Below are positions 1 to 10,568 of a stretch of 12,742 nucleotides of DNA, in pieces (position 1 is the first letter of the stretch; each line of letters starts with the position of its first letter). The stretch is from Candidatus Hydrogenedentota bacterium. GTDB lineage: Bacteria; Hydrogenedentota; Hydrogenedentia; Hydrogenedentales; SLHB01. Both the position numbers and the translations under genes were made by a program. Location: positions 1 through 12,742 of the forward strand of contig JAKJDA010000043.1 of NCBI GenBank assembly GCA_022706165.1, written 5' to 3'. A model generated the notes under the pieces. The model worked only from the letters and a program-made list of their open reading frames with translations, was not told the origin of the DNA and made no database searches.

Positions 1-441
1 GGCTATGCGCGTCAATACTTTGATCCGCAACAGGCCATCGAGGGCGAGTCGCTGATCGCCGAGGCGTCTGCCACGGCGGGGGCCATCGTGAAGCAGGACC
101 TTCCCATGATGAGCGGCGGGGCCCAGTTGCTTTGGGCCCCGGAGGCGCCGGGCCAGAGCGTGTCGGTTTCGGTTGCCGTTGTGGAAAAGGGGAGCTACGA
201 CCTTTTTGTCAGGCTAGGGCAAGCGCCGGACTATGGCGCTTGGCAGATTGAGGTGGATGGCAAAGCCGTGGGCGGCATTGTGGATTTGTATCAAGCGAAC
301 GCATCGATACGCGAAGTCTGTTTGGCGAATCTTCATCTTGAGGCGGGCGCTCATAGCGTGACGTTCGTGAACAAGGACAAGAACAAGGAGTCCAAGGGGT
401 TTCTGCTAGGACTCGATGCCATGGTTTTCGCCGCTCGCTGA
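1..441 (+). CDS. C-terminal part of a carbohydrate-active protein, beta-sandwich module
   Basis: The reading frame is open from the first base and ends at TGA 439-441, so only the last 146 residues are visible. They resemble a carbohydrate-binding-like beta-sandwich: hydrophobic strands alternate with glycine turns, with the landmarks QLLW, GSYDLFVRL, APDYGAW, a VDGK turn, VDLYQ, LEAGAHSV and a closing FLLGLDAMVF strand. From memory, modules of this type close large secreted sugar-acting enzymes, including DUF2961/GH172 proteins, in planctomycete-like bacteria. The catalytic part would lie left of the window, so the enzyme class cannot be stated. The next gene, a beta-galactosidase, starts 111 bp downstream on the same strand and may share the transcript. 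I am confident it is coding and only moderately confident of the module type. Confidence 0.72.
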   Translation, partial: GYARQYFDPQQAIEGESLIAEASATAGAIVKQDLPMMSGGAQLLWAPEAPGQSVSVSVAVVEKGSYDLFVRLGQAPDYGAWQIEVDGKAVGGIVDLYQANASIREVCLANLHLEAGAHSVTFVNKDKNKESKGFLLGLDAMVFAAR

Positions 442-3669
<3,228 letters not shown>

Positions 3670-3688
3670 GCGGTCCGGTTTACTCCAA

Positions 3689-3717
3689 TGGACAAGAAGG
3701 GCGCGGTCAGGTAGCAT
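3689..3717 (+). promoter_or_regulatory. Predicted sigma70-type promoter for the aldo/keto reductase gene
   Basis: TGGACA (3689-3694) and TAGCAT (3712-3717) are separated by 17 bp; they match TTGACA at five of six and TATAAT at four of six positions. Transcription would begin near 3724, giving a leader of about 98 nt. The -10 overlaps a perfect 10-bp palindrome, AGCATATGCT (3713-3722), which could be an operator. The same GGTAGCAT -10 block recurs before the gene at 6397. Confidence 0.55.
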
Positions 3718-3821
3718 ATGCTGGCCGGCGTTTCGCGTTCTTGCGAGTGGGTGAAGCGGCTTTGGGATCGTCTGATGGCGGCAAGCCTTGGCGCCGTTTC
3801 CAGCGATCCGGGAGAGATTTT

Positions 3822-4934
3822 ATGCATATGCGCCTGTTTGGAAAGCGTTCCGGATTCGATGTGCCCCGCGTCAACATCGGCGCCATGCGCCTGCCCGCGG
3901 ATGAGGACGAGGCGATCGCGCTTATTCGGCACGCCATCGACCGGGGCATGCGCTACATCGATACGAGCCGCGGCTATGGCGATTCGGAGATCAAGGTGGG
4001 CAAGGCGTTGAAGGACGGATATCGCGAGAAGGTCATTCTTTCAACAAAGTGGGCTCCGTGGGTTGTCAAAATCGAAGAAGGCGACGACGCTTCCGCGGAC
4101 TGCGTGCGGCGGCGCATCGAGGAATCGATGCGGCGGCTCGATGTCGATCGCCTTGATTTTTACCAGGTGTGGAACATCATGTCTCGCGAAGCCTATGATC
4201 AGGCTGTCGCCAGGGGCGGCATGGTTGAGGGCATTCAGAAGGCCATGTCGGAGGGATTGGTCGGGCACACCGGCTTTACGACGCATGACACGCCGGAGAA
4301 TTTGAGGACGTATTTCGCCGAGGCCGACTGGGCGGAGATCGTGCTTATCTCGTACAACATGCTCTATCAGGATTATGCCGTCGCGCTCGCCGAAGCTCAC
4401 CGACAGGGCATTGGAACCATTGTCATGAATCCCGTGGGCGGCGGCAAGCTCACCGAGCCTAGCAAGGTGCTGCTCCGCCTCGCCGACGGCGTCGGCGCGG
4501 AAACCGTGCCCGAGCTTGCCATCCGGTACATCCTGTCAAATGCATCGGTCGATACGATCGTCGCGGGGATATCGAAGCAGTCGGACGTGGACGGAGCCAT
4601 CGCCGCCGCCGAGCGCGAGGGTTTCAGCGAAGACGAAAAAGAGCGCATCGATGCCTTTTTGCAGCTTGTCAGCATCGAGAACACCGGTTTTTGCACGCGA
4701 TGCGGCTACTGCATGCCGTGTTCGCAGGGCGTCGACATTCCATCCGTGATGAGTTGCATTTATGATGATCGCTTCTGGGGCTTGACCGAAGCCGCGAAGC
4801 AGCGCTACGCGCACATCAAAGGCAACGCGGGGCTATGCACGCAGTGTGGCCAATGCCTCTCGAAGTGCACGCAGCGCCTCCCCATCGCCACGGAAATGGA
4901 ATATGCCCGCAAACAGTTTGGCGCGACATCCTGA
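3822..4934 (+). CDS. Aldo/keto reductase with C-terminal double 4Fe-4S domain
   Basis: A 370-residue cytoplasmic oxidoreductase of the COG1453 type: an NADP-dependent AKR TIM barrel (about 1-285) joined to a ferredoxin-like tail. ATG 3822 is chosen because GGAGAG (3811-3816) lies just upstream and MHMRLFGKRSGFDVPRV matches a normal AKR N-terminus; the frame extends upstream only as overlap with lacZ. Asp47 and Tyr52 (DTSRGYGDSE) and Lys76 (STKWAP) correspond to three of the four usual AKR catalytic residues. The fourth, normally His, appears as Trp117 in YQVWNI. Cysteines 291, 294, 297 and 300 and cysteines 339, 342, 345 and 349 form two CxxCxxC-type clusters, enough for two 4Fe-4S centres. 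The substrate is unknown; the lacZ neighbour suggests a sugar-derived aldehyde or ketone, which is only inference. It has its own predicted promoter and a terminator. Confidence 0.9.
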   Translation: MHMRLFGKRSGFDVPRVNIGAMRLPADEDEAIALIRHAIDRGMRYIDTSRGYGDSEIKVGKALKDGYREKVILSTKWAPWVVKIEEGDDASADCVRRRIEESMRRLDVDRLDFYQVWNIMSREAYDQAVARGGMVEGIQKAMSEGLVGHTGFTTHDTPENLRTYFAEADWAEIVLISYNMLYQDYAVALAEAHRQGIGTIVMNPVGGGKLTEPSKVLLRLADGVGAETVPELAIRYILSNASVDTIVAGISKQSDVDGAIAAAEREGFSEDEKERIDAFLQLVSIENTGFCTRCGYCMPCSQGVDIPSVMSCIYDDRFWGLTEAAKQRYAHIKGNAGLCTQCGQCLSKCTQRLPIATEMEYARKQFGATS

Positions 4935-4954
4935 CCGCTTTCCTTATCATGGAA

Positions 4955-4974
4955 CCGCCGCGTCGGCGGATTTT
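4955..4974 (+). terminator. Short intrinsic terminator after the aldo/keto reductase gene
   Basis: CCGCCG (4955-4960) and CGGCGG (4964-4969) form a perfect 6-bp GC stem with a CGT loop, followed by ATTTT, 20 bp past the stop codon. Stem and T-run are both short, so termination may be partial. Confidence 0.5.
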
Positions 4975-5042
4975 CGGTCGCGGGTAGGGCATGGCGTTGC
5001 TTGCGTGAAACGCAGAGGATGTCGCTGCGATAGGAGGAGTGC

Positions 5043-6290
5043 ATGAAGGTTGGCATGGTGTGCGCCGCCGTGGCGTCGGCGGCGTTTTTTTTCGGGACGG
5101 CGTTTGCCCAAAGCGAAGAGGGCCCGCCGCCCCTTCCGGCGTTTCCGTTGATTGGTTTATGGGGACCGCCCGCCACGGAAGACGATTTTGCGATGTACCG
5201 GGATGCGCATTTCAACATTGTGCCGGTCACGTGGGGGAGCGGTTTCGACGAGGCGGCGAGGCTTGCCCGGCGTCTGAGGATGCCGGTGATGGCTTCAAAC
5301 CCGACGCTGGCGGGCGGAACGCCGGAAGCGTGGGCGGCGACTTTCGCGCAGCATGACCATATCGTGGGGCTGCATCTTGCGGATCGCCTGCGGATCGAGG
5401 AGCTTCCGCGCACGGTCGAGTTGATCAAGGAATACCGGAAACTCGACGCGAAGCGATTCATCCTGATCACGCTGCCGCCGCGCGATCAGCAGTCGCGCTG
5501 GGGCGAGATGATCGCGCAGCTCACGCAGGCCGGCATTCCGTTGCTGTGCTACTCGCGGCCCGCGTTTTTCGAAGATGGCGCGACCGACGAAAACGGCTAT
5601 CTGCAAGACCTAGAACTGACGCGGCGTATCGCGGCGCAAGTCAAGCTGCCATTTTGGGGGATCGTGTACGCCACGAAGCACGAACGGTACCGGCGCGCGG
5701 CGGAAAGCGATCTGCGGTTTCAGGCGTACGCGAATCTCGCGGCGGGCGCGCGTGGATTGTGCTACTTCACGTACTGGGGGCCAGGGCCCAAGGATGTGGA
5801 CGCAGGGGGCGTGTTCGCCTCATGGGGCATGCCGATGGTGGACCCTGCGACGCGAGAGCCGCAATATGGCTACGAAAAGGCCGCAGAGCTCAATCGCGAG
5901 ATACTGACTCTCGCGCCGATCCTGCTGGGGTTGACCAGCGCGGGCGTCTACTATGCAGGCCAAATGCCCGAAGGCGGAAAACCCATCGATGCCGCGGCAT
6001 CGCCCCTTGTTTCCGTGACCGCAGAAAAGGCGATGATTGGGCTGTTTTCCGGGAAACGGGGCGAGTCATGGGCGCTGATCGTGAACCGGCGCTACGGCAA
6101 GCAGCGGAGCGCTTTCACGCAGAGCAGCGTCATTCAAGCGACGGTCGCTCCATCCGTCCGCCGCGTCGTCGAAATCGACCGCGTCAGCGCTTGCGAGACG
6201 GACGTTCCCCTTTCCGGCGGACAATTTCTCGCCACCATTCCAGGCGGCACCGGAGGCCTTTTCCGGTTTGACGGCGAGTCGCTTCATTGA
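5043..6290 (+). CDS. Secreted glycosidase-like TIM-barrel protein
   Basis: A 415-residue protein with a signal peptide: a Lys-bearing N-region, a hydrophobic stretch to about residue 20 and an AFA|Q cleavage site after residue 22. It should act in the periplasm or outside the cell. AGGAGG (5032-5037), 5 nt before ATG, fixes the start. The body looks like a (beta/alpha)8 hydrolase-like fold seen in uncharacterised planctomycete and verrucomicrobial proteins: the strand VGLHLADRL (108-116), a CYSRPAFF segment (169-176), LPFWGIVYA (202-210), and GARGLCYFTYWGPG (235-248), followed by a small C-terminal beta domain. Relatives, as I recall them, carry an Asp-Glu-Pro at the HLADRL position; here it reads Asp114-Arg115-Leu116, so an acidic residue that might be catalytic is missing. 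It follows the AKR gene by 108 bp, with a weak terminator between them. The substrate is unknown. Confidence 0.82.
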   Translation: MKVGMVCAAVASAAFFFGTAFAQSEEGPPPLPAFPLIGLWGPPATEDDFAMYRDAHFNIVPVTWGSGFDEAARLARRLRMPVMASNPTLAGGTPEAWAATFAQHDHIVGLHLADRLRIEELPRTVELIKEYRKLDAKRFILITLPPRDQQSRWGEMIAQLTQAGIPLLCYSRPAFFEDGATDENGYLQDLELTRRIAAQVKLPFWGIVYATKHERYRRAAESDLRFQAYANLAAGARGLCYFTYWGPGPKDVDAGGVFASWGMPMVDPATREPQYGYEKAAELNREILTLAPILLGLTSAGVYYAGQMPEGGKPIDAAASPLVSVTAEKAMIGLFSGKRGESWALIVNRRYGKQRSAFTQSSVIQATVAPSVRRVVEIDRVSACETDVPLSGGQFLATIPGGTGGLFRFDGESLH

Positions 6291-6315
6291 CTGCCCCACC
6301 GCGCTTTGGTAGCAT
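6287..6315 (+). promoter_or_regulatory. Predicted sigma70-type promoter for the nucleotide-sugar dehydrogenase gene
   Basis: TTGACT (6287-6292) and TAGCAT (6310-6315) are separated by exactly 17 bp. The -35 matches the consensus at five of six positions and overlaps the stop codon of the previous gene. Transcription would begin near 6322, leaving a leader of about 75 nt. Confidence 0.6.
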
Positions 6316-6365
6316 GCCGACTTTCGAGATGTCTACATGAATGCGCCGCTCGCGTGAGCCGATGC

Positions 6366-6377
6366 GCGGATATCCGC
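6366..6377. promoter_or_regulatory. 12-bp perfect palindrome in the wbpA leader, possible operator
   Basis: GCGGATATCCGC reads the same on both strands and lies between the predicted transcription start (about 6322) and the Shine-Dalgarno AGGAG at 6385-6389. It could bind a dimeric regulator or fold as a small hairpin near the ribosome site. No known operator is recognised. Confidence 0.3.
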
Positions 6378-6396
6378 ATACAGCAGGAGAACAAAG

Positions 6397-7665
6397 GTGC
6401 GCGTTTGCGTAATCGGAATGGGATACGTGGGGCTGCCCCTTGCGGTCGAATTCGCGAAGTCGGGACTGCGCGTCACCGGGATCGACGTCTGCGAAGAGAA
6501 GGTGCAACAGATCAACGCCGGCTCCTCCTACATCCTCGACGTGTCCGATGCCGATCTACAGCCGCTTATTGAGAAAGGGCTGCTCGACGCCACCGCCGAT
6601 TTTTCGGTTCTGCGCGAGGCCGACGCGGTGTGCATCTGCGTGCCGACGCCGCTTACCAAGACGAAGGACCCCGACATTTCCTATATCGTATCGGCCGTGT
6701 CGCAAGTGCAGCGGCATCTTCATCGCGGCATGCTCGTGATTCTCGAAAGCACGACCTATCCCGGCACGACGGATGAGCTACTGCTGCCGGAATTGGAGAA
6801 ATCGGGCTTGACCGTAGGGCAGGATTTCTTCCTCGCTTTTTCGCCCGAGCGCGTGGACCCGGGCAATCCCACGTTCAACACGCGGAACACGCCCAAGGTG
6901 GTCGGCGGCATGACGCCCGAGTGCACGCGCCGCGCCATGGACCTCTACCAACACGCGGTGGATACACTCGTGCCGGTTTCCAGTCCGCGCGTGGCCGAGA
7001 TGGTGAAGCTTCTCGAAAACACGTTCCGGGCCGTCAACATCGGCCTGGTCAACGAAATGGCGATCATGTGCGAACACCTCAACGTTGACGTGTGGGAAGT
7101 GGTCGAGGCCGCCAAGACCAAACCGTTCGGTTTCATGCCTTTTTATCCCGGCCCCGGCTTGGGCGGCCATTGCATTCCGATCGACCCGCTATACCTGCTG
7201 TGGAAACTCCGGGCCGTCGATTACACCGCGCGGTTTATCGAGGTGGCCACGGCCATCAACTCCGGCATGCCGCGCCACGTCGTGGCCAAACTTTCCGAAG
7301 CCCTCAATGCCGATCACAAGAGCGTCAACGGCAGCAAAATCCTGTTCTTGGGCGTGGCCTACAAAAAGAATATCGGCGATGTCCGCGCTTCGCCGGCGCT
7401 GGAAGTGATCGATCTGGTGATGAAGAAGGGCGGCGACATTTATTATGCCGATCCTTTTGTGCCGTCCATCGAAATCGGCGGGCGCGTTTTTCATTCGACC
7501 GACGTGACCTGCGGGGTTGCGGCGTTCGATTGCGTCGTCATCTTGACGCCGCACGACGATTTCGATCTGCCCCGCATTCTGCGCACGGCGCGCTTGGTGT
7601 ACGACACGCGCAACGCCACCGCCGGAATCGAAGTGCCGCCCACGTGCCGGCGGGTTCTGCTGTAA
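6397..7665 (+). CDS. wbpA: UDP-N-acetylglucosamine 6-dehydrogenase, WbpA type
   Basis: A 422-residue NAD-dependent dehydrogenase that oxidises C6 of a UDP-sugar in two steps, giving a UDP-uronic acid for surface polysaccharide. The start is GTG 6397, with AGGAG at 6385-6389, 7 nt upstream; this places the Rossmann motif GMGYVGLP (7-14) at the N-terminus as expected. Catalytic Cys259 lies in GPGLGGHCIPIDP. The central helix EMVKLLENTFRAVNIGLVNE (201-220) carries the conserved Lys and Asn, and the C-terminal UDP-binding domain begins near GSKILFLGVAYKKNIGD. The run KPFGFMPFYPGPGLGGHCIP closely resembles WbpA rather than UDP-glucose dehydrogenases, so UDP-GlcNAc is the likely substrate, though UDP-ManNAc (WecC-like) is not excluded. 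It has its own promoter and converges on an aminotransferase that may act on a related sugar. Confidence 0.92.
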   Translation: MRVCVIGMGYVGLPLAVEFAKSGLRVTGIDVCEEKVQQINAGSSYILDVSDADLQPLIEKGLLDATADFSVLREADAVCICVPTPLTKTKDPDISYIVSAVSQVQRHLHRGMLVILESTTYPGTTDELLLPELEKSGLTVGQDFFLAFSPERVDPGNPTFNTRNTPKVVGGMTPECTRRAMDLYQHAVDTLVPVSSPRVAEMVKLLENTFRAVNIGLVNEMAIMCEHLNVDVWEVVEAAKTKPFGFMPFYPGPGLGGHCIPIDPLYLLWKLRAVDYTARFIEVATAINSGMPRHVVAKLSEALNADHKSVNGSKILFLGVAYKKNIGDVRASPALEVIDLVMKKGGDIYYADPFVPSIEIGGRVFHSTDVTCGVAAFDCVVILTPHDDFDLPRILRTARLVYDTRNATAGIEVPPTCRRVLL

Positions 7666-7666
7666 C

Positions 7667-7678
7667 GCCGGAACCGGC
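7667..7678. terminator. Small hairpin at the convergent gene ends
   Basis: GCCGG-AA-CCGGC is a perfect inverted repeat filling most of the 17 bp between the two convergent stop codons. It can fold in RNA from either strand, but no T-run follows on either side. Any termination would be weak or Rho-assisted. Confidence 0.25.
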
Positions 7679-7682
7679 TAAG

Positions 7683-8786
7683 CTACACGAGCCTTAGGAG
7701 CTGTTCGGCGACGTAGTCCCGTTGCGCCTCGGCGAGTTCGGGGTAGATCGGCAGCGCCAGCGTTTCGCGCGCCGCTTTTTCGGCTTCCGGAAACGCTCCC
7801 GCCGCATAGCGAAGGTAGGCAAAACACTCCTGGCGATGCAGCGGAACCGGATAGTAAATCTCGCACCCCACGCCGGCGTCTTGCAGCCCCTTCAACACCG
7901 CGTCCCGATTCGGCACGCGCACCACGTACTGATTGTAGATCATGTAATTGCCCGGCGAAACGATGGGGGTGACAATGTCCGGACGCGCCGCAAAACGTTC
8001 ATCGTAATAGCGCGCATTGGCGCGGCGCGCCTCGTGCCATTGCGGCAAGTGCTTCAATTTCACCCGCAACACCGCCGCTTGCAGCGCATCCAGTCGGAAG
8101 TTCCCGCCGATGAGCGCATGATAATATTTCGGGTGCGAACCGTGAACGCGCAATATCTTGAGCTTCTCATACAGGACCGCGTCCGACGCGGTCACAAGGC
8201 CCCCATCTCCCGCCCCGCCCAGGTTTTTCGAAGGGAAAAAGGAAAAACAGCCGACGGTCCCCATCGTGCCGGCATTCCGTTCATGGTAACGCGCTCCGAT
8301 CGCCTGGGCGGCATCCTCGACAACGGCCACGCCGTGGCGCCCGGCGATTTCCAGGAGGGGGTTCATATCCGCGCATTGTCCATACAAGTGAACCGGCATG
8401 ATCGCGCGGGTCCTTGCCGTGATCGCGGACTCCAAGGCGCGCACGTCGATGTTGTAGGTGGCCGGGTCGATATCGACGAACACGGGCGCGGCTCCCACGC
8501 GCGCAATCGCGCCGGCGGTCGCGAAAAAGGTGTACGGAGACGTGATCACCTCGTCGCCGGGCCCCACCCCGAGCGCCATCAACGCCAGCAGCAACGCGTC
8601 CGATCCGGACGAAACGCCCAACGCATGCGAAGCGCCCAAGTAGGCGGCAATGTCCTCTTCGAATTCAGCGACCGCAGGGCCGAGAATGAATTGCTGCGCA
8701 TCGAAAAGCTGTTCGACGGCCGACATGATTTCCGGTTTCATGCCGGCGTATTGGGCGCGGAGATCCAAAAGCGGGACGTTGATCAT
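7683..8786 (-). CDS. DegT/DnrJ/EryC1/StrS-family sugar aminotransferase
   Basis: A 367-residue PLP-dependent aminotransferase that places an amino group on a keto nucleotide-sugar, usually from glutamate. AGGAGG, 4 nt before the ATG (site at 8791-8796), sets the start. The fold-type I landmarks are in order: SSGSDAL phosphate loop (59-65), [11 protein letters not shown] (77-87), the PLP-contacting VEDAAQ (156-161, Asp158), the Schiff-base Lys187 in [11 protein letters not shown], then [14 protein letters not shown] and the [11 protein letters not shown] substrate segment. Length is normal for the family. Members of this family work with UDP-sugar dehydrogenases in pathways such as UDP-ManNAc3NAcA (WbpA-WbpB-WbpE), so the convergent WbpA homologue is a plausible partner; no WbpB or WbpD is present here. 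The exact 3- or 4-keto substrate cannot be read from sequence. It lies 97 bp after pyrB on the same strand. Confidence 0.93.
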   Translation of the reverse strand: MINVPLLDLRAQYAGMKPEIMSAVEQLFDAQQFILGPAVAEFEEDIAAYLGASHALGVSSGSDALLLALMALGVGPGDEVITSPYTFFATAGAIARVGAAPVFVDIDPATYNIDVRALESAITARTRAIMPVHLYGQCADMNPLLEIAGRHGVAVVEDAAQAIGARYHERNAGTMGTVGCFSFFPSKNLGGAGDGGLVTASDAVLYEKLKILRVHGSHPKYYHALIGGNFRLDALQAAVLRVKLKHLPQWHEARRANARYYDERFAARPDIVTPIVSPGNYMIYNQYVVRVPNRDAVLKGLQDAGVGCEIYYPVPLHRQECFAYLRYAAGAFPEAEKAARETLALPIYPELAEAQRDYVAEQLLRLV

Positions 8787-8846
8787 GCTGCCTCCTCATC
8801 GCTGTCGCGGTCGAAAGCGCCGGCGCGGACGCATCGGCGCAAGAAT

Positions 8847-8863
8847 GCGCGCGGATTGCGCGC
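8847..8863 (-). terminator. GC hairpin between pyrB and the aminotransferase gene
   Basis: GCGCGC (8847-8852) and GCGCGC (8858-8863) pair around a 5-nt loop. On the minus strand the hairpin is followed by ATTCTT, a poor U-tract. It may weaken read-through from pyrB. I found no convincing promoter for the aminotransferase gene in the 97-bp gap, so read-through from the pyr operon remains possible. Confidence 0.3.
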
Positions 8864-8883
8864 CGGGACATGGCTTTGCCTCG

Positions 8884-9867
8884 TCACTCGCGCCGGTGAC
8901 CGTTCACGAGCAGATGCATGACGGCCATGCGGACCGCGACGCCGTTGGTCACTTGTTCGAGGATGACGTTGCGCGGCCCATTGGCCACGTCGGAAGATAT
9001 TTCGAGGTCGCGGTTCATGGGGCCGGGGTGCATGATGATGGCATGCCCCGGCGCGGCCTTTAGCGATTCCGCGTCGACGCGGAACAGACGGATGTATTCG
9101 CGCATGCTCGGGAACAGGCACTTGGCTTGCCGTTCGAGTTGAATCCGCAACACATACACCACGTCCGCATCGTGAATGGCCTCCCGCAAATCACAGGTCA
9201 CGCGCGCGCCCATGCGGTCGATTCCCGGCGGCAGCAAGGTGCGCGGGCCGCACAACGTCACGTGCGCGCCGAGTTTGGTCAACCCCCAGACATTGCTGCG
9301 CGCGACGCGGCTGTGCGCGATATCGCCAATGATCGCGACGCGCACGCCGTCGAGGCTTGCGGCGGGGTCCTGACGCATCTTCCGCACATGTTCGCGGATC
9401 GTAAACGCATCGAGCAGGCCCTGCGTCGGGTGCTCGTGTGCGCCATCGCCCGCGTTGATGATTTGAGAATGATGGCGCTCGGCCAACATCCGCGACACCC
9501 CCGCGTGATTATGGCGGATAACGACGATATCGCTGTGCATCGCCTCGATGTTGTCGAGGGTGTCGTGGAGGGTTTCGCCTTTTTTGGCGCTCGAGGCCTG
9601 CACGTTCATCGTGAGGGTGTCGGCGCTCAACCGTTTGGCGGCGAGCTCAAACGAGGTGCGCGTGCGCGTGCTCGGCTCAAAAAACCAGTTCACGACAAGC
9701 CGCCCCTGCAACAACGGCACCTTTTTGATGCCGCTCTCGCGCTGCGATACGGCCAAGAACTGCGGAGCGGTGTCGAGAATCATCTCGATCTCGGCCCGCG
9801 AAAGGTCCTCCAATCCGATGAGGTCTTTTCGCGTCCAGCGCATGGGTTCGGCGGCGCCTGTGACCAT
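8884..9867 (-). CDS. pyrB: Aspartate carbamoyltransferase catalytic subunit
   Basis: A 327-residue cytoplasmic enzyme of de novo pyrimidine synthesis that joins carbamoyl phosphate and aspartate to form carbamoyl aspartate. The carbamoyl-phosphate loop STRTRTSF is at 66-73, the mobile loop SSAKKGETLHDT around 92-103 with the Lys borrowed by the neighbouring subunit, HPTQ at 146-149, and the aspartate-domain segments SRVARSN, LRIQLER and HPGPMNRDLEI. The last of these resembles the Bacillus-type enzyme rather than E. coli PyrB, so it probably works without a PyrI subunit, and none is encoded here. Its ATG shares one base with the pyrR stop (TAATG), implying translational coupling. A later ATG at residue 9 has no better ribosome site. 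The expected next gene, pyrC, is absent; a sugar aminotransferase follows. Confidence 0.97.
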   Translation of the reverse strand: MVTGAAEPMRWTRKDLIGLEDLSRAEIEMILDTAPQFLAVSQRESGIKKVPLLQGRLVVNWFFEPSTRTRTSFELAAKRLSADTLTMNVQASSAKKGETLHDTLDNIEAMHSDIVVIRHNHAGVSRMLAERHHSQIINAGDGAHEHPTQGLLDAFTIREHVRKMRQDPAASLDGVRVAIIGDIAHSRVARSNVWGLTKLGAHVTLCGPRTLLPPGIDRMGARVTCDLREAIHDADVVYVLRIQLERQAKCLFPSMREYIRLFRVDAESLKAAPGHAIIMHPGPMNRDLEISSDVANGPRNVILEQVTNGVAVRMAVMHLLVNGHRRE

Positions 9868-10466
9868 TAGTCAGTACCCCCTGTGGCCTCCGGACTTCTT
9901 CGCTCCAGCAACACTGCGTCTTCTCCGTCCGTCTCCGCCAGCTTGACGGAGACATGGTCGTGCGGGCTGGTCGCCAGCGACCAGCCGAGATAATCGGCCT
10001 GAATGGGCAGTTCGCGCAACCCGCGATCGACGAGGCCTGCAAGCTGAATGCGCCGCGGCCGGCCATAATCCATCACCTCGTCCAAGGCGGCGCGCACGGT
10101 GCGGCCCGTCGAGAGCACATCGTCCACCAACACGACCGTGACGCCATCGACGTCGAAGTCAAAATGCGTTGCGCGCGATGCGATGCCGGACATGTCCGAC
10201 GGCATCCTGCCGCTGCGCAAATCGTCGCGATAGAGGGTCGTGGCCAAGCTTCCCACGCGCGGTTTTTGGCCGACCATCCCCGCGATCTGACCGGCGATGC
10301 GGTCCGCCAGCGGGCGGCCGCGGCTCAAAATGCCCAGCAACGCCAACGAGTCCACGTCGGGGTTGTCGGCGACAATCTCTTGGGCTATGCGGCGGATCGC
10401 CATGCCGATGGCATCCGCGTCCATGACCACCGTGATTTCCAGGCGGGCGTTTTCAGAGGCGCTCAT
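9867..10466 (-). CDS. pyrR: PyrR bifunctional pyrimidine regulator / uracil phosphoribosyltransferase
   Basis: A 199-residue type I phosphoribosyltransferase-fold protein. PyrR family members bind pyr mRNA leaders when UMP/UTP is high and reduce pyr expression; many also convert uracil and PRPP to UMP. The PRPP loop VVLVDDVLSTGRT is at 111-123. Other family signatures are GILSRGRPLA (45-54), VGSLATTLYRDDL (71-83), and MDYGRPRRIQLAGLVDRGLRELPI (132-155). It is slightly longer than the usual ~180 residues through short N- and C-terminal extensions. AGGA (10474-10477), 7 nt before the ATG, supports the start. It is the first gene of a pyrR-pyrB operon with a one-base overlap. The leader upstream holds a terminator, a tiny overlapping reading frame and a predicted structured RNA, suggesting autoregulation. 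I see no canonical PyrR-binding loop in the sense strand of the leader. Confidence 0.95.
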   Translation of the reverse strand: MSASENARLEITVVMDADAIGMAIRRIAQEIVADNPDVDSLALLGILSRGRPLADRIAGQIAGMVGQKPRVGSLATTLYRDDLRSGRMPSDMSGIASRATHFDFDVDGVTVVLVDDVLSTGRTVRAALDEVMDYGRPRRIQLAGLVDRGLRELPIQADYLGWSLATSPHDHVSVKLAETDGEDAVLLERRSPEATGGTD

Positions 10467-10484
10467 ATCGGATTCCTGGCTCGC

Positions 10485-10540
10485 GCATTTTCACGGACGA
10501 TGCCCATGCGCCGCGTCTTCACGAGGCGCGGCGAAAATGC
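10485..10540 (-). ncRNA. Predicted three-way-junction leader RNA upstream of pyrR
   Basis: In the minus-strand transcript, closing arms GCAUUUUC (10540-10533) and GAAAAUGC (10492-10485) form a perfect stem. They enclose a 7-bp stem CGCCGCG/CGCGGCG (10533-10527 with 10515-10509; base 10533 can join either stem) and a small hairpin GGGC-AUC-GUCC (10505-10495). The element ends about 8 nt before the pyrR Shine-Dalgarno, so it could act on translation. It is a hand-folded prediction; chance GC pairing is possible for the inner stem, less so for the AU-rich 8-bp closing stem. Confidence 0.4.
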
Positions 10541-10568
10541 TCCAGCGGGTTGCGGCCTTGGCGCACAC

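Noticed and set aside
4985..4990. TAGGGC as a -10 for the secreted TIM-barrel gene
   Set aside because: No acceptable -35 lies 16-18 bp upstream, and the region is occupied by the terminator hairpin.
6337..6357. Six-codon frame (MNAPLA) in the wbpA leader
   Set aside because: It has no ribosome site, and no terminator follows to suggest attenuation; frames this short are expected by chance.
7722..8921. 399-codon plus-strand frame opposite the aminotransferase
   Set aside because: It mirrors a clear DegT-family gene with an intact PLP lysine; the translation is Arg/His-rich and has no recognisable motif.
9127..9870. 247-codon plus-strand frame opposite pyrB
   Set aside because: It is antisense to a complete ATCase with all active-site motifs; composition is typical of a shadow frame.
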